From Pelecanus crispus (taxonomy: Eukaryota; Chordata; Aves; Pelecaniformes; Pelecanidae): a DNA stretch of 64,000 bases. The notes under the pieces are model-generated. The model had not been told where the DNA came from, made no database searches, and saw only the letters and a list, made by a program, of their open reading frames with translations. Made by a program: the position numbers and the translations under genes. Where the stretch lies: positions 1,476,001 to 1,540,000 of the forward strand of contig NC_134660.1 in the NCBI RefSeq assembly GCF_030463565.1. Direction: 5' to 3'. This document shows, piece after piece, positions 24,581 to 36,130 of the stretch (positions within the stretch are counted from its first letter, which is position 1; each line of letters begins with the position of its first letter).

Positions 24581-25600
24581 GACCGGGACCCCCCCTCGCC
24601 CGGGCCCCCCTGAACCGCCCCCCCCCCCCCCCAGTCCAGGACCCCCTGGACTCTTCCCCCTAAACCCTCCCCATCACAGCGCCCCCCCCCCCCCGCCTTG
24701 GGATCTCCCCAATCTTAGGGATCCTCCCCCGGGGGGTCCCCCCGATCCTCGCAACCCCCCCATCACAGGGACTCCTCTCCCTCGGGACCCTCCCCCCACC
24801 CTAGGGACGGCCCTGCTGTGGGACCCCCCCCCCCCCCCCCCCAAACCTTGTGACCCCACCCAGGTTTCCCCACCAGCCTGGGTTCCCCCCCGAGACCGCC
24901 CAACCCAGGACACCCCCCCCCCCCCCACCCCCAATGCGCCCCTTTCCCCACACCCCACCCGGCTGCCCCCCCCTCCAACCCCCCCCCCCAACCTGCCCCA
25001 GCCCCTCCCGTGGTCGCTACGTGGACCCCAAGGGTGCGTGTATGTCCCCCAAAACACGAGTGACACCCCCCCACACCCCCCCCCCGCGACCCCTTCCTAC
25101 CCCGCCCGGCTGCAGGGGCGCTCCCGAGCCCGGGGGGGCTGCGGGCGGGGGGGGGCGGCACCCGGGCGGGCGTTGATGGATGATGGTCCGGCCCCGGCCC
25201 GGGACCCCCGAGGGGGGGCACGGGGAGCAGCTGGCAGAGCCGCCCGCGTCCCCCGGGGGGGCCGGGGCAGATGGCCCCGCCGCAGGGACCCCCCCCGAAC
25301 CTTTCTGCCCCCCCCCCCCCCCCAGCCGCCTGCCCAAGCCCGGGTCCCCAAAGCCCCCCCCCCGCCTTCCGCTGGGCTGGGGGGGCTCCTTGTGTCCCCC
25401 ACGCCCCCCGTGTCCCCGGGGGGTGACACACAGTCCCAGCCCTACACCCAAGTCCCCCCCATCTCTCCCAGGAGCTCGCAGCCCCCTGAGGCCCGGCCCC
25501 CCCCCCCCCAGCTGCCCCCCAGCCCTGGATCTCCCCCCAGCCCTGGATCTGCCCCCCCCCCCCCCATGGGCAACAAAGGCCAGCACCCCCCCACCCCCAA
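24560..25600. repeat. C-rich homopolymer tract region
   Basis: Long runs of C (10-18 bases) recur at about 24617, 24679, 24824, 24907, 25307 and 25549, separated by short GC-rich segments. There is no coding potential. The G-rich minus strand has many potential quadruplex motifs. Confidence 0.7.
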
Positions 25601-26489
25601 AATTGTGGCTGGTGGGGCAAGGGGTGGCAGGGTCCACGGTGGTGAGAGACCACCCTGGGCACCCCCAGGGACCCCCCCAAACCAGAGGTGCCCCAGGGAC
25701 CCTGGACGGGGGTGGGTGGGGTGGGACACGAAACCCACCCCAAAACCCACCCCGAGCCCCCATCTGCTCCCCGCGGGTGCTCGGGCTGCGAGCGGGGGGT
25801 TGCCCCATCATGGGGGGGCTGTGTGCCCCCAGCTGCCCCTCGGGGTGGGTACCCCGGCCCCTCGCTCCCCAATCCCAGGCAGCCCCCAGCGTGGGAGCGG
25901 AGAACAAAGAGGAGGAGGAGGAGGAGGAGGAGCGCGAAGGCCCCGCGGTCCCTGGCCATGACAGCTGGTGCCCCCCAAGTGACACGGGGACAAAGGCGCA
26001 GCGGCAGCCGAGGGGCCCCGGGACAAAGGGGCTTCACTCCCCGGGGACCGCGGGGCTGGGGGGGCCCCGCGCTGTCACTCACGGGGGACGGGGGCACACG
26101 GGGGCTGACCGGACCGGGGGGCTTCCCCGGGAGAGATGGGGCTGGGGGCCACCAGCCCCACACCCCCGTGGGCCGGACCCACAGCGCCTGGCAGCCCTGG
26201 TCCCGCGTGACCCCCATGGCCACGTCACCCCCCGAACCCCCACCGACCCTACGGCCATGAGACCCCGAAATCCTGGCAGCTGGCATCTGTGCCAGCCTGC
26301 GCCCCGCATCCCCGCCAGTCTGGGTCTGCACCACCCCCAAACCCTGCCACCTCCCAAACCCTTGTCACCCCAAATCCCGTGCCACCCCCAAACGATGCCA
26401 CCCGGCACTCAGGTCACCCCGTCCCCCTCGCTCCATCCCCACCCCAGCCGGGACCCTGAGTCCATGGGGGAGATGAGAGGGGTGACTGG

Positions 26490-27290
26490 GGGGGGACAGC
26501 CATGCTGGGGTGACCATACCAGGGTGGCCGTGCTGGGGGTGACCGGGGGACACAGCCGTGCCGGGGTGGCCGTGCCGGAGGTGGCTGGGGGGGACACAGC
26601 CATGCTGGGGTGACCGTGGGGGGACAACTGTGCTGGGGGTGGCCATGCGGGGGGTGACCGTGGAGGACACAGCCGTGCCGGGGTGGCCATGGCGGGGTGA
26701 CTGTGGGGGACACAGCCATGCTGGGGTGACCATCGGGGACACAGCCGTGCTGGGTTGGCCGTGGGGGACACACAGCCGTGCCGGGGTGGCCATGCTGGGG
26801 TAACCGTGGGGGACACAGCCGTGCCAGGGTGGCCGTGAGGGGACAACTGTGCTGGGAGTGGCCATGCGGGGGGTGACCATGGGGGACACAGCAGTGCCGG
26901 GGTGGCTGTGCCGGGGTGATTGTGGGGGACACAGCCATGCTGGGGGTGACCGTGGGGGGACAACTGTGCTGGGGGTGGCCGTGCCAGGGGTGACCATGGG
27001 GGACACAGCCGTGCCAGGGTGGCCATGCCAGGGTGACCATGGGGGACGCAGCCGTGCTGGGGTGGCCATGGGGGACACAGCCGTGCCAGGGTGGCCATGC
27101 CGGGGTGGCCATGGGGGACACAGCCTTGCTGGGGTGACCGTGGGGGACACACAGCCGTGCCGGGGTGGCTGTGCCGGGGTGGCCGTGGGGGACACACAGC
27201 CGTGCTGGGGTGGCTGTGCCGGGGTGGCCGTGGGGGACACACAGCCGTGCTGGGGTGGCTGTGCCGGGGTGGCCGTGCCAGGGTGCCGCA
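26490..27290 (+). repeat. GTGGCC/GACACAGCC minisatellite
   Basis: About 800 bp of degenerate tandem repeat made of CCGTGCCGGGGTGGCC and GTGGGGGACACAGCC modules. The last copies have a 45-bp period (27149, 27194, 27239). The long minus-strand frames with His/Pro-rich repeats are translations of this satellite, not genes. Confidence 0.9.
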
Positions 27291-27294
27291 GCAG

Positions 27295-27560
27295 CAGGCC
27301 GGGAAGGGGATTCATTAGCGGGGGGAGAGGTGGTTCCAGCGGCCGCCTTGATTGATGGCCTGGCCTCCATCTTGTCAGCCGGGTTTTGTCTCCCGGCCGG
27401 GGGAGGAAGGGAAGAGAAAGGGAACGAGGACGGGAGAAAAGACCCCGGGGCGGGGGGGGCAGCAGGGGTTGGGGTGCCGAGGGAGGGGGCCCCTCCTCGC
27501 CTTTCCCCGGGCTGTCGTGGTGATGGATGGCCTGGCCGGGGGCGGCCGCCTTGCCGCGGC
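27295..27560. promoter_or_regulatory. Unique-sequence island between repeats, candidate regulatory element
   Basis: Between the GTGGCC satellite and the low-complexity DNA lies non-repetitive sequence. It includes two related modules around GATGGCCTGGCC (27354 and 27524), a TTGATTGATGG homeodomain-like site and CTCCATCTTG (YY1-like). Function is inferred only from its contrast with its surroundings. Confidence 0.3.
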
Positions 27561-28144
27561 GTCCTCGCCAGGGGGGCCAGGGACCCCCATCCCCCGGGGT
27601 TGGGGGGCCCCGAGCAGCCCTCAGAGACCCGTTGTGTGGGGGGCAGCCCCCCTGTACCTGGCCACGCTGCAGGGCTTGGCCACACAATGAGCACCCGTAC
27701 CCCAAAAACCCCCAGCTGAGCCCCCCCAACTCATCACACACATGGGTGCTGCTGGACAGGGGGGTGGCTGCACACAGCCCCTTGTCTGGCCCACATCGCT
27801 CCCCAAAAATAAACCCCGGTGCCTTGACTCTCCCCTTCTCTCTATTTTCACCCCCCCCCCCATGGCTCCGGAGCAGCCCCCAAGCACCGGGGACCCCCGA
27901 GGTGGCTCCAGGGGGGGCCATGAGCCAGCGCTCCCCCACTGTGCGGAGCTGTCACCCCCGGGGGCCCGTTCGTCCCCCTGCGCAGGGGCACCCGTCGCCC
28001 CGCTCCCCGCTGCCATACGGAGGAGACAGCGCTCGCTCAGCAGCCGGGGGGCTCGGGGGGGGCAGCCCCAGCCCCTCTGCCCTCCCCACCCCCAGGGCCC
28101 GGCTGCTTCGCCCTAAAAATGGGCTGAGAGGGGATGGGGGGGGC

Positions 28145-28915
28145 AGAGCACCCTGCGTGGGGGGAAGAGGGGTGCAGGGAAGGATGCGGGGAGGGAGGGA
28201 GGGATGCAGGGAGGGAGGGAGGCAGGAAAGGATGCGGGGATGGAGTGAAGGATGCAGGGATAGAGGGAAGGATTTGGGGATAGAGGGAAGGAGGGATGGA
28301 GGGACAAAGGGATGGAGGGAAGGATGCAGGAAAGGATACAGGGATGATGGAGGGAGGGATGGAGGGACAGAGGGATGGATGCAGGAAGGGAGGCAGGGAG
28401 GGAGGGATGCAGGAAGGGAGGGATGGATGCAGGGATAGAGGGAGGGAGGGATGGAGGGACAGAGGGATGCAGGGAGGAAAGGATACAGGAATAGGCAGAG
28501 GGATGCGGGGAAAGATGGAGGGAGGGATGCAGGAAGGGATGTGGGAATAGAGGGAGGGACAAAGGGATAGAGGGAGGGAGGGATGAAGGGATGGATGCAG
28601 GAAAGGATGCGGGGATAGAGGGAGGGATGGATGGAGGGATGCAGGGAGGGATGCAGGAATGGGGGGGGACAGATGGAGGGACAAAGGGATAGAGGGAGGG
28701 ATGCAGGAAAGGATACAGGGATAGAGGGATGGAGTGAGGGATGGAGGGATGCAGGAAAGGACGCAGGGATAGAGGGAGGGATGCAGGAAGGGATGCGGGG
28801 ATATAGGGAGGGATGAAGGGAGGGATGCGGGATAGAAGGAGGGATGGAGGGACAGAGGGATGCAGGGATGGATGCAGGCAAGGCCGCGGGAGCAGCCAGA
28901 GGATGGAGGCAGGGA
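28145..28915 (+). repeat. Purine-rich GGGA/GGGATGCA repeat block
   Basis: About 770 bp of almost pure purine on the plus strand, built from GAGGGA, GGATGCAG and GGATAGAGG modules. It is a strong homopurine/homopyrimidine tract. The minus-strand frames full of Pro-Ser-Leu-His are artefacts of this composition. Confidence 0.9.
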
Positions 28916-29077
28916 TGGCGGGGGGGGACACACAGGACAGGCGGAAGCCATGGGGCCGGACGGCTCGGGGACAGCCGTGGGGACAGCGCAGGGGGTGCGG
29001 GGAGCGGGGGGGCACGGTCGGGCCCCCCAGATGGTGCGGCCGGGAGGCTGCCCCCGCGCCCGCCCTGCTGCGCTCCG

Positions 29078-29205
29078 CAGCTAATTGAGTGAAATGGCTG
29101 TCAGCCACGTAATTAAAGGGGAGCGCGAGCGTGGGGGCAGGCCTCAAACAGATGGAAGGCCCCGTAATTGGTAATTAAATTCCTCCCTGGCAGGTGAGAT
29201 GGAGC
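29078..29205. promoter_or_regulatory. AT-rich island, candidate enhancer A
   Basis: Three TAATTA/TAATTG-type homeodomain cores (CTAATTGAG, CGTAATTAAAGG and GGTAATTAAATTCC) and ATGGCTGTCAGCCA fall in about 125 bp of otherwise GC-rich noncoding DNA. There is no frame and no repeat. Confidence 0.4.
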
Positions 29206-29663
29206 AGCAGCCGGGGCCCCCCAAGGCTGCCGGGGCCCCCCCAGCCACGGAAGGGGAGGCAGAGCTGGTCCCCAGGCTCGGAGGAGCTGCGGAGTGGGGG
29301 GACACAGCCACGGGGCCAGGGGTCCCCAGCCCTGCCTCGTCCCTTTGTCCGCCCATTTCTGGACCCCGAGCCCCCCGGGGCCATGGTTCCCCCCTCCTGC
29401 AGCCTGGTGACAGTCACCCGGGGGAGCACAGCGACCCGCAGGGGACCCCAGCATTTTGGGGGACTCCTTGCCTGGGGCTGTGGGTCCCCACCACCCACAC
29501 ATCCCCCCAGTCTGCATCCCCGCCACCCACGCATCCCCCTGACCCACGCCGTCCCCTCCACGCACGCGTCCCCACCCCACGGGACGCACACGTGAGGGCA
29601 GTGGGGTGCAGGCAGGGATGGGCAGGGGAATTGGGGGGGGGGTCCTGCTGCACATCCCCGCCA

Positions 29664-29945
29664 GCAGGGATATTTTATTTTTCCGTCATTATCTCCCGGT
29701 AATGTTGCAGATAATGGGAACAGCGATCGGCGGCGCCGGGCGATATTTCATGCCCGATGGGACGGCGGGGCCGGGGCCCTGAGACAGCCATATTAATAAC
29801 GGCCCCGCGCCGCTGCCCTAACGAAGCCCCTAACGAAGCGGGGGGGGAGCCGCTCCGGGTGCACCCGGTACAGCACAGGGGGCACCCCCGGCCTCCCCAC
29901 TGCCGCCGACTCATTTAATTCCCCATTAAAGCCCCCGTGGTGCCG
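29664..29945. promoter_or_regulatory. AT-rich island, candidate enhancer B
   Basis: This non-coding block contains ATATTTTATTTTTCC, AGATAATGGG (GATA-like), GCGATATTTCATGC, CATATTAATAACGG and TTTAATTCCCCATTAAAG. It is embedded in poly-C/G-rich sequence. The density of AT-rich binding-site-like motifs suggests selective retention. Confidence 0.4.
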
Positions 29946-30304
29946 CCGGCCCCCCGCCAGCTGTGACCCCCCGGCGGGGGCACTGCCCTCTGCCCCCCGG
30001 CCGGGCCACCGTGACCTGTGGGGCTGGCCAGGGGGGCCGGCGGGGTCAGGGGCCGGGGGCCAGGCAGCAGCCCCACGGCGGGGGGACGTTAGTTCCAGCG
30101 GGGTGGGAGGATAAAGGGGGCTTTATGGCCGGGGACCCCCCCCGTGCCGGATGCCTTCCCCGGTGCTCGCTATGGAGACGATGGCGATGGCGACCCCGCA
30201 GCTGCAGCGGTTCCCCCCCAGACCCTGGCAGGATGGGGACCCCCCAAGCCCCCCAGCACCCGCCCGCCTCGGGGGGGGGACCCTCCACGGTTCCCAGCTC
30301 CATC

Positions 30305-30375
30305 CCCAGGCAGCGAAGAGTTACAGACGCCATTTAATTTGCCTGTTAATCACCGTTAGTGGGGTAATGAGGGGC
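30305..30375. promoter_or_regulatory. AT-rich island, candidate enhancer C
   Basis: This short block has CCATTTAATTTGCC, TGTTAATCACCG (HNF1/FOX-like) and GTAATGAGG motifs in a GC-rich setting. No exon or repeat explains it. Confidence 0.35.
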
Positions 30376-31099
30376 TCCCCGAAGCCAGGCTGTCTCCCCG
30401 CAACCTTCACCTGCGTCACCGGCGTGGCGGTGGTGGCACAGCTGTGGCCGCACACGGCTGCCACAACGGGGGGACGGGACTGGGGGGTGCGGGAGCTGGG
30501 GATGGGCTGGGACAGGGACATGGGGTGCCCGGGGATCTGCCCCCCAGGGCCCCACAGCTGGTGGGGACAGGATCCCCCCACAGCCCCACATCTTGCTCGG
30601 GTGCCGACTGGTACAGGATCCCCCCAATCCAATGGGATGGGATCCCCCACAGCCCCACAACTGGATGCCAGGGGGCTGAAAGTCCCCAGACCCCATGGTG
30701 GGGGGGCCCCTTGTGCCCCATGCCCGCAGCCGATGGGGACAGAGCCCCACGGCCGCAGCCCTGGCCCCAGGGGCAATGGGACCCCCCCCCGCCCCACTGT
30801 GGGACCCCCAGCCCTCGGGGGAGGGCGGACCCACAGCAGAGCCAGACCAACGAGCAACTGCAAGGTGGCAGGGGGTGGGACAAGAGGGGCACAGGGACCA
30901 ATGGCCTTCCTAGGGGGGCACGACAGTACATGACATCAGTGGGTGTGGCAGGCCCCGCCCAGGAGATGCTGGGGGGGGGGGGGGGTCCAGCCTCGCCCAG
31001 CCCAGTATGTCCCAGTACAGCCCAGTGTGGGCAGGGGGGGTGGGCTCTGCCCTCCCGCCGGCTGCCAGGAATGGATGGGGGCGGGGGGGGGGGGGGGGG

Positions 31100-31300
31100 G
31101 GAATGTGATTAATGGGGGCCATCGCTCACTGTCCGGCGGGGGCCCCCCCCGTGCGGCGATAACGAGCGGCAGGAATAATGAGCGGTGTCACTCCACTTTT
31201 CATTGTGATGGAAAGTCATTACAGGCGTCACCGGCGGCGACAACCAGCCATGAATCAACTGCTCTGCTATGAAATTAAAATCGAATCACCCGCCGCCCCA
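31100..31300. promoter_or_regulatory. AT-rich island, candidate enhancer D
   Basis: About 200 bp with GTGATTAATGGGG, GCGATAACGAGC, GGAATAATGAGC, AAAGTCATTACAGG, CCATGAATC and GAAATTAAAATCG. It lies just beyond the CDK5RAP3 3' end and is clearly unlike its GC-rich flanks. Confidence 0.4.
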
Positions 31301-31489
31301 TCGCCGCCCCCACCGGGAAGGGCTGTCAGCCCCGGGGGGGCCGCTCTGTTCACCGGTGGGGAGATCCCCACCATGGACAGGGCATAGGGCAGCCCACGCC
31401 CCAGGGATTGACCCAGAGCAGGGGATTTAGGGACTCCTCTCCCCGCCGTGAAGTCAAGACCCTGCACGGGACAGCAAGATCGATGGGTG

Positions 31490-31647
31490 GGAGAAGGGCT
31501 TCGGTTTTATTCAGCAACACCCCCCTCCCCGCCGCCCAGGGAGGCCGCAGCCGTGTTACCGGTGCCCCAGGGCTGTGAACAGGCCCGACGCTGCTCCTCT
31601 CCATGGGTGCCTGTCCTGGGGGGCTCACAGGGAGACACCCATCAGGT
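31490..31647 (-). other. CDK5RAP3: CDK5RAP3 3' untranslated region
   Basis: A minus-strand AATAAA (TTTATT at 31506-31511 on the plus) lies about 140 bp after the stop. Bases 31625-31647 still encode, one frame over, the ancestral C-terminal residues VNLMGVSL followed by a stop. Confidence 0.75.
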
Positions 31648-34600
31648 TCACTGGCCGCCACTGTAGCGCTTGGAGACGTCCGCCTCGATCTGCAAGACAG
31701 AGCCGCGGGGTCAGGGGATGGGGGGCAGCAGGGGGGGTCCTGCAGCATCCCAGCAGGGTCCACCTCCCTCCCTCACCAGCTTCTGGAGCTCCTTGGTCTT
31801 CTCCAGCAAACGGTCAAGCTTGGGCTCCAAGGCACCCTGCTCTGCCAGGGCCTCCTGCCGCTTCTGGCTCATCACCTCCTTTTTGGCCAGCAGCAGCTCC
31901 GCCTGCTTCAGCTTCTGCCGGAGCAGCTCACTCACGCGGTCCACGTACCTGTTTGGGGAGAGCCAGGACCTCCGTCACCCCCACAGCCCAGCCAGGTGCC
32001 ATCCCCACCCAGGACACCTCCATCTCCTGCTCCAGATCTGCCTGCAGACCCCCATGGTCCCCCCCCAGCCCTGAACCCCTGTTTTTTTTCCCCCTCCCCA
32101 AGCGAGGAGGACCTGGGGGAGGCGAGGATCATGAAGATGTGCTGCATGCTGCGGGTGCAGAGCTGGCCCAGCAAAGCCCGGGTGGTGGCCAGGAGGGAGC
32201 CCACGTGGGCACTGGTCTGGCCCTGCAGCACGGCGGGGGCCAGCTGGAACTGGCTCACGGCCACGATGTCGGCCTCCTCCTCCATCTCTACCAGGCGCTG
32301 GGACAGGAACAGCTCCAGCTGTGGGGACAGGGCAGGGGGACACTCCGGTACTGCCATGCCTGCAGTGAGATGGCAGCGGAGCTGCCCCTTCCCCGGCTCC
32401 AGCCCTGGCTGAGCATTGTACCCACCTCCATGAGCTCATCGATGAACTGGCTCCGGGTCTCGGTGTTTTCCAGGAGTGTCAGGGCATCAGAGCCACAGGC
32501 AACGCCCTCGGGCACTGGGGGACGAGCCAGGGGTGAGCAGGGCAGGGAAGAAACCTCCACAGCTCAGACGATCTGGTCATAGCCCCCACCCCAACTCATC
32601 CCATACAGGGTGCTCAGCATCACCCCACGGCACTGTTTAGCGGGGTCAAGGCCCTGCTCCTGCCCACCCAGCACCTGCCCAGCACCGCGCTGCCTTCTGC
32701 TCTGTCCCCAACAGGCCTTTGTGCACAGATAGGACGACCAGGGTCACTGCAGGCAGGGAAGGGGAAGTAAAGGCAGGGTGGGTGCTGCCTGTCACCTGCT
32801 GGGACCCCCTGTGTCCCTTTGCAGCCGTACTCACCCTCTGTGCCAGCCTCCAGCACCGTGATCTGTACCTCCTCGCTTTCACCATCTCCCCAGTCAATGC
32901 CATCATCCTGCTGCAAAAGAAAGGGCACCCTGTGAGATGGGGGTGCCTGGGACACCCCCGGGTGCCCAGCCCGGCCCCGGAGCAGGGCCAGGCCCCAGGA
33001 CCATACAGCCAGGGGCCACACACCTGGGGACTGGGCTCTAGCGTGATCCCCCAGTCGATCTCCTCACCCTGGGCCCCCCCGTCAGCAGAGGCACCATCAT
33101 CTGCCCTGGTTGGCTCCAGTGTGAAGTCTCCCCAGTCAATCTGCGGGGAGAAGGACAACAGAACCCCTGAAACCCCGGGGGCAAGCAGCCTAACCCTAAC
33201 CGACATACAGCAGAGCCGTCTGGGGCTCTCTCCAGCACCACGGCTCAGCCCCGGCAGGCCAGGACGTACCGCGTCCTCTTTTGGCTGCTCCGGCACCTCC
33301 TCCACCTCCGGCCGCTCCACCCGCAGGGGCTGGAGCCCCGTCCTCCACTCGTAGACGGTTGTGTTGCCTTTCTTCCCCACGTGCCGCAGCATGGGCACCA
33401 CCAGCTCTGCAGAGCTGGCAGCCACCACGGGCACATCGGTGCCAGGTGCAGGGCGGGGACCCCCCAGCACCCCCAACCCCACCAGGGTCCCTCTGGTAGA
33501 GCCCCAGCCTGGGTGCAGCCACCAGCCCGGCCCCTGTCCCCACCCAGGGGAGAGGGGATGTGGGGGTCTATCCCTGCACCCCCAAACCCACGCCCTGCCC
33601 ACCTCTCGCACACGAACTCCACGCAGGCCTGGTACAGCTCAATGGCCTCGGAGAGCACACTGGCTCCCGCCCCAATCTCCGAGAGCTGCGACGGCAGGTC
33701 CTTCACCAAGGCCAGCAGCTCCTGGCGCACGTTGTCACCCTGGGGACAGAGCAGGAATGTGTCAGGGCAGGGAGGCTGGCAGCCAAAGCACACCTGGGGC
33801 AGCTTCACCCTCTGCTTGCAGAGCTAGATGTGGGCAGGAAGGGGACAGAGGGCTGTGGGGTCACCCCGCACCCCCCCAGCTCCTCCCACAGGTAAGGTGG
33901 CACCGTGGGGACACCAGATGGGACACGTGGTCCCAGCTTGAGCCCCGCTGAGGCCAAATGCAGGTGTCTAGGGGCTGCTTTGGGGAGGGAGGTGGCACAA
34001 CAAGACCCCCTCTGCAGTGGGGCCGGCCGCAGGGACTCACGGTGATGCCGTACTGCTTGCAGGAGGCAAAGAACCGCTCCCGCAGCTCGGCCGCCCCCAG
34101 CTGACATTCCTCCTCGCGGCGGGCAAAGTCCTGCTGGGCCTGCTGGCACCGGCTGATCTGCTTCTTCAGCGAGGGGATCTCGTAGCTGATGCTGCGCACC
34201 AGGAGGCTGGAGAGCTCGGCTGCAGGGGCGGGTTAAGGGGGTGCTGAGAGGCCGTGCCAGCTGCCTACGAGGCCCTCGGGGTGCCCCAGCCGCCTCGGCA
34301 GCTTTCCCAGCCGCACAGCAGAGCCCGCTTGGGGCCCTCACCCCGGTGGGATTTGGCAGCTCATCGCATCCTGCCCCTTTCCCTGCCCACCCCATCCTCA
34401 CACCAGTTTGGAGACTGAAAGCCACCCACCGACACCCCCCACGGGCTCTCCGGAGCCTGCCCGCAGCCAGAGCTGCCTTACCCAGGTAGGTGTTCTCCTT
34501 CTCGTAGAGGGACACGATCTCCTGCCAGTCCTGGGGAGGAGGAAGCAGAGGGTGGGGAAGGCTGCGAACGTGCCGGCCGCCACTGGCCGCTTGCCCCCCA

Positions 34601-35836
34601 GCCCAGGCTCACCTTCATGCGCTGGGACGAGTAGCGCCCAAAGAGGTTCTTGGTGGAAGCCTCAGTGCCCTTGAGGATCTCCACGATCCTCAGGCAGTGG
34701 AAGTAGTGCAGGTCTGCGTTGGAGGGAGGGACACGGTCACCGGGATGCCTGCCAGGTGCCACCCTCTCGCAGCTCAGCCCGGGGAGCGCGGGTCTTGGAA
34801 GGGTCCGTGCCCCTGACTCTCCATCTCCTCCTCAGATGGGGGGAGGTTGCCATAACCAAACCCTCGGGAACAGGCTCCTGGTGTGATGCCCACCCCAGCT
34901 GCTCATGTCCCAGCTCTCCCAGGGCACCCCAAGCCCCACTCACAGGCCCCGGCAAGCAGCTGCTTTATCTCCTCGTTCTCCGGCATGTCTTGGATGGCCA
35001 CGTTGATCTTCTCGCGGATGGCCAGCACCTGGCTCTGCCATTTCAGGTTGCAGTGTCTCCTGTCCACCAGCCAGTCTGCGAGGAAAAGAGGGGATCAGCT
35101 GGGAGAGTGACCCCGGGGGGGCTCACCAGGAGGGGGTCACACCCCCGGGGCTGCCCTGCGATGCCAGGTGGATGCAGGGAGCAGAGGCCCTGGCAGAACG
35201 GCTCCCTGCGCATCCCGTCCCCACCGAGCAGCGGGGCCAAACACAGGGGTAAAGTCCCGGCTCCTTCCCCAGCTCTGGGAAGGGCTGGAGGGGAAAGGGG
35301 CGGTCGGGGCAGGGGTGGGGGTCACCCCGCTGCTGCACGGGCTGGGACAACCCAGCACGGCACCGAGGGCGACAGCGCTGGGGCCGTGAGCTGCCGCATG
35401 GTGGGATGACAGACTCTCCCGGGGAAGAAGGACACGAGTGACTGGTGCCACCCCGCCCCCGGGGAGCCCCCGCACGGCCCCACCCAGGCCCCTGCCCACC
35501 CTGGGGGGCTCCCGCACGGGGGAGGTCGGGCCAGGGCTTCCGTACCCAGAAGCTTGCCGGTCTGGATGTCGATGGGCACGTTCTGGTAGTCCTGGGGAGA
35601 GACCTGCGGGGAGGCGAGAGGCACCGGGACGTGTTGGGGCCTGGCGGAGCCCGGCTGGGGCTGAGGCCGAGGCCGGGGCCGGGGCCCCCCCTACTCCAGC
35701 GCCCGGGCCCGGCCTCTCCCCGCTTGCCCGGCCTCTCCCCGCTCGCCCGGGCCCGGCCTCGGCCTGTCCCTGCTCCCCCTGGCCTGGGCCCCGGCCCCGC
35801 TGCCCCGGCCCCGGCCCCGGTCCCCCCCACCTGCAT
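31648..35836 (-). CDS. CDK5RAP3: CDK5RAP3 (C53/LZAP), UFM1 ligase adaptor
   Basis: CDK5RAP3 works with UFL1 and DDRGK1 at the ER, where it directs UFMylation of ribosomes and ribosome-stall-induced ER-phagy. Fourteen exons are placed: 35831-35836, 35546-35591, 34944-35075, 34613-34713, 34482-34530, 34041-34219, 33603-33739, 33270-33414, 33024-33140, 32835-32910, 32426-32514, 32113-32318, 31777-31948 and 31648-31689. They are in phase throughout and give 498 aa (human 506). The N-terminus is MQDYQNVPIDIQTGKLL. Three IDWG motifs (AIDWGDF, EIDWGIT, GIDWGDG) sit at the 33.2-32.9 kb exons; these are the ATG8/UFM1-binding shuffled motifs of the disordered loop. A C-terminal coiled coil ends EKTKELQKL. 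The final exon reads IEADVSKRYSGGQ and stops early because one base is missing relative to the ancestral frame. The second-exon start follows the human pattern; an upstream acceptor would insert VSPQ. Confidence 0.96.
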
Positions 35837-36130
35837 GCCGCCCGCCGCCGCTCCGCTTCCGCTTTCCCCCTCCCGCTCCCCGCGCCCCGCCCCGCCTCAG
35901 CCAATCCCCGGGCACGGCCCCTAGAGTCCAACCAATCAAAACGCAGATGGTCCAACGAGCCCCGCCTCGCTGCCAATCGAAAGGGAGAGACAGGGCGACA
36001 GCGCCACGTGCCGGCGTCCCGGTTGGCTGCGAGGAGGCGGGGGGAGGAGGCGCCGCCGACCAATCGGAACGGGCCGAGGAGGGGGAGCGGGGGAGGCCGC
36101 CCACGCATGCGCAGTGCAGCGGATCCCTGG
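35640..36130 (-). promoter_or_regulatory. CDK5RAP3: CDK5RAP3 CpG-island promoter with CCAAT cluster
   Basis: CpG-dense DNA around the first exon, with CCAAT boxes at 35901, 35932, 35973 and 36060 and a CATGCGCA (NRF1-type half site) at about 36105. No TATA box. The first exon codes only Met-Gln before its donor at 35831. Confidence 0.75.

Larger units (their letters stand above)
23780..31480. other. Gene desert, COPZ2 to CDK5RAP3
   Basis: No gene is supported in this 7.7-kb interval. It holds the orphan CpG island, the C-rich tract, the GTGGCC satellite, the purine block and several short AT-rich islands listed separately. Frames of 300-580 codons here arise from low-complexity GC-rich DNA lacking stops. 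Confidence 0.6.

Noticed and set aside
26365-27939. Minus-strand frames with His-Gly-His-Pro-Gly-Thr repeats (up to 524 codons)
   Set aside because: Translation of the GTGGCC/GACACAGCC minisatellite.
27952-29147. Three long minus-strand open frames (~300-344 codons) rich in Pro/Ser/His/Leu
   Set aside because: They translate the homopurine repeat block in all three frames. Low complexity in every frame shows composition, not coding.
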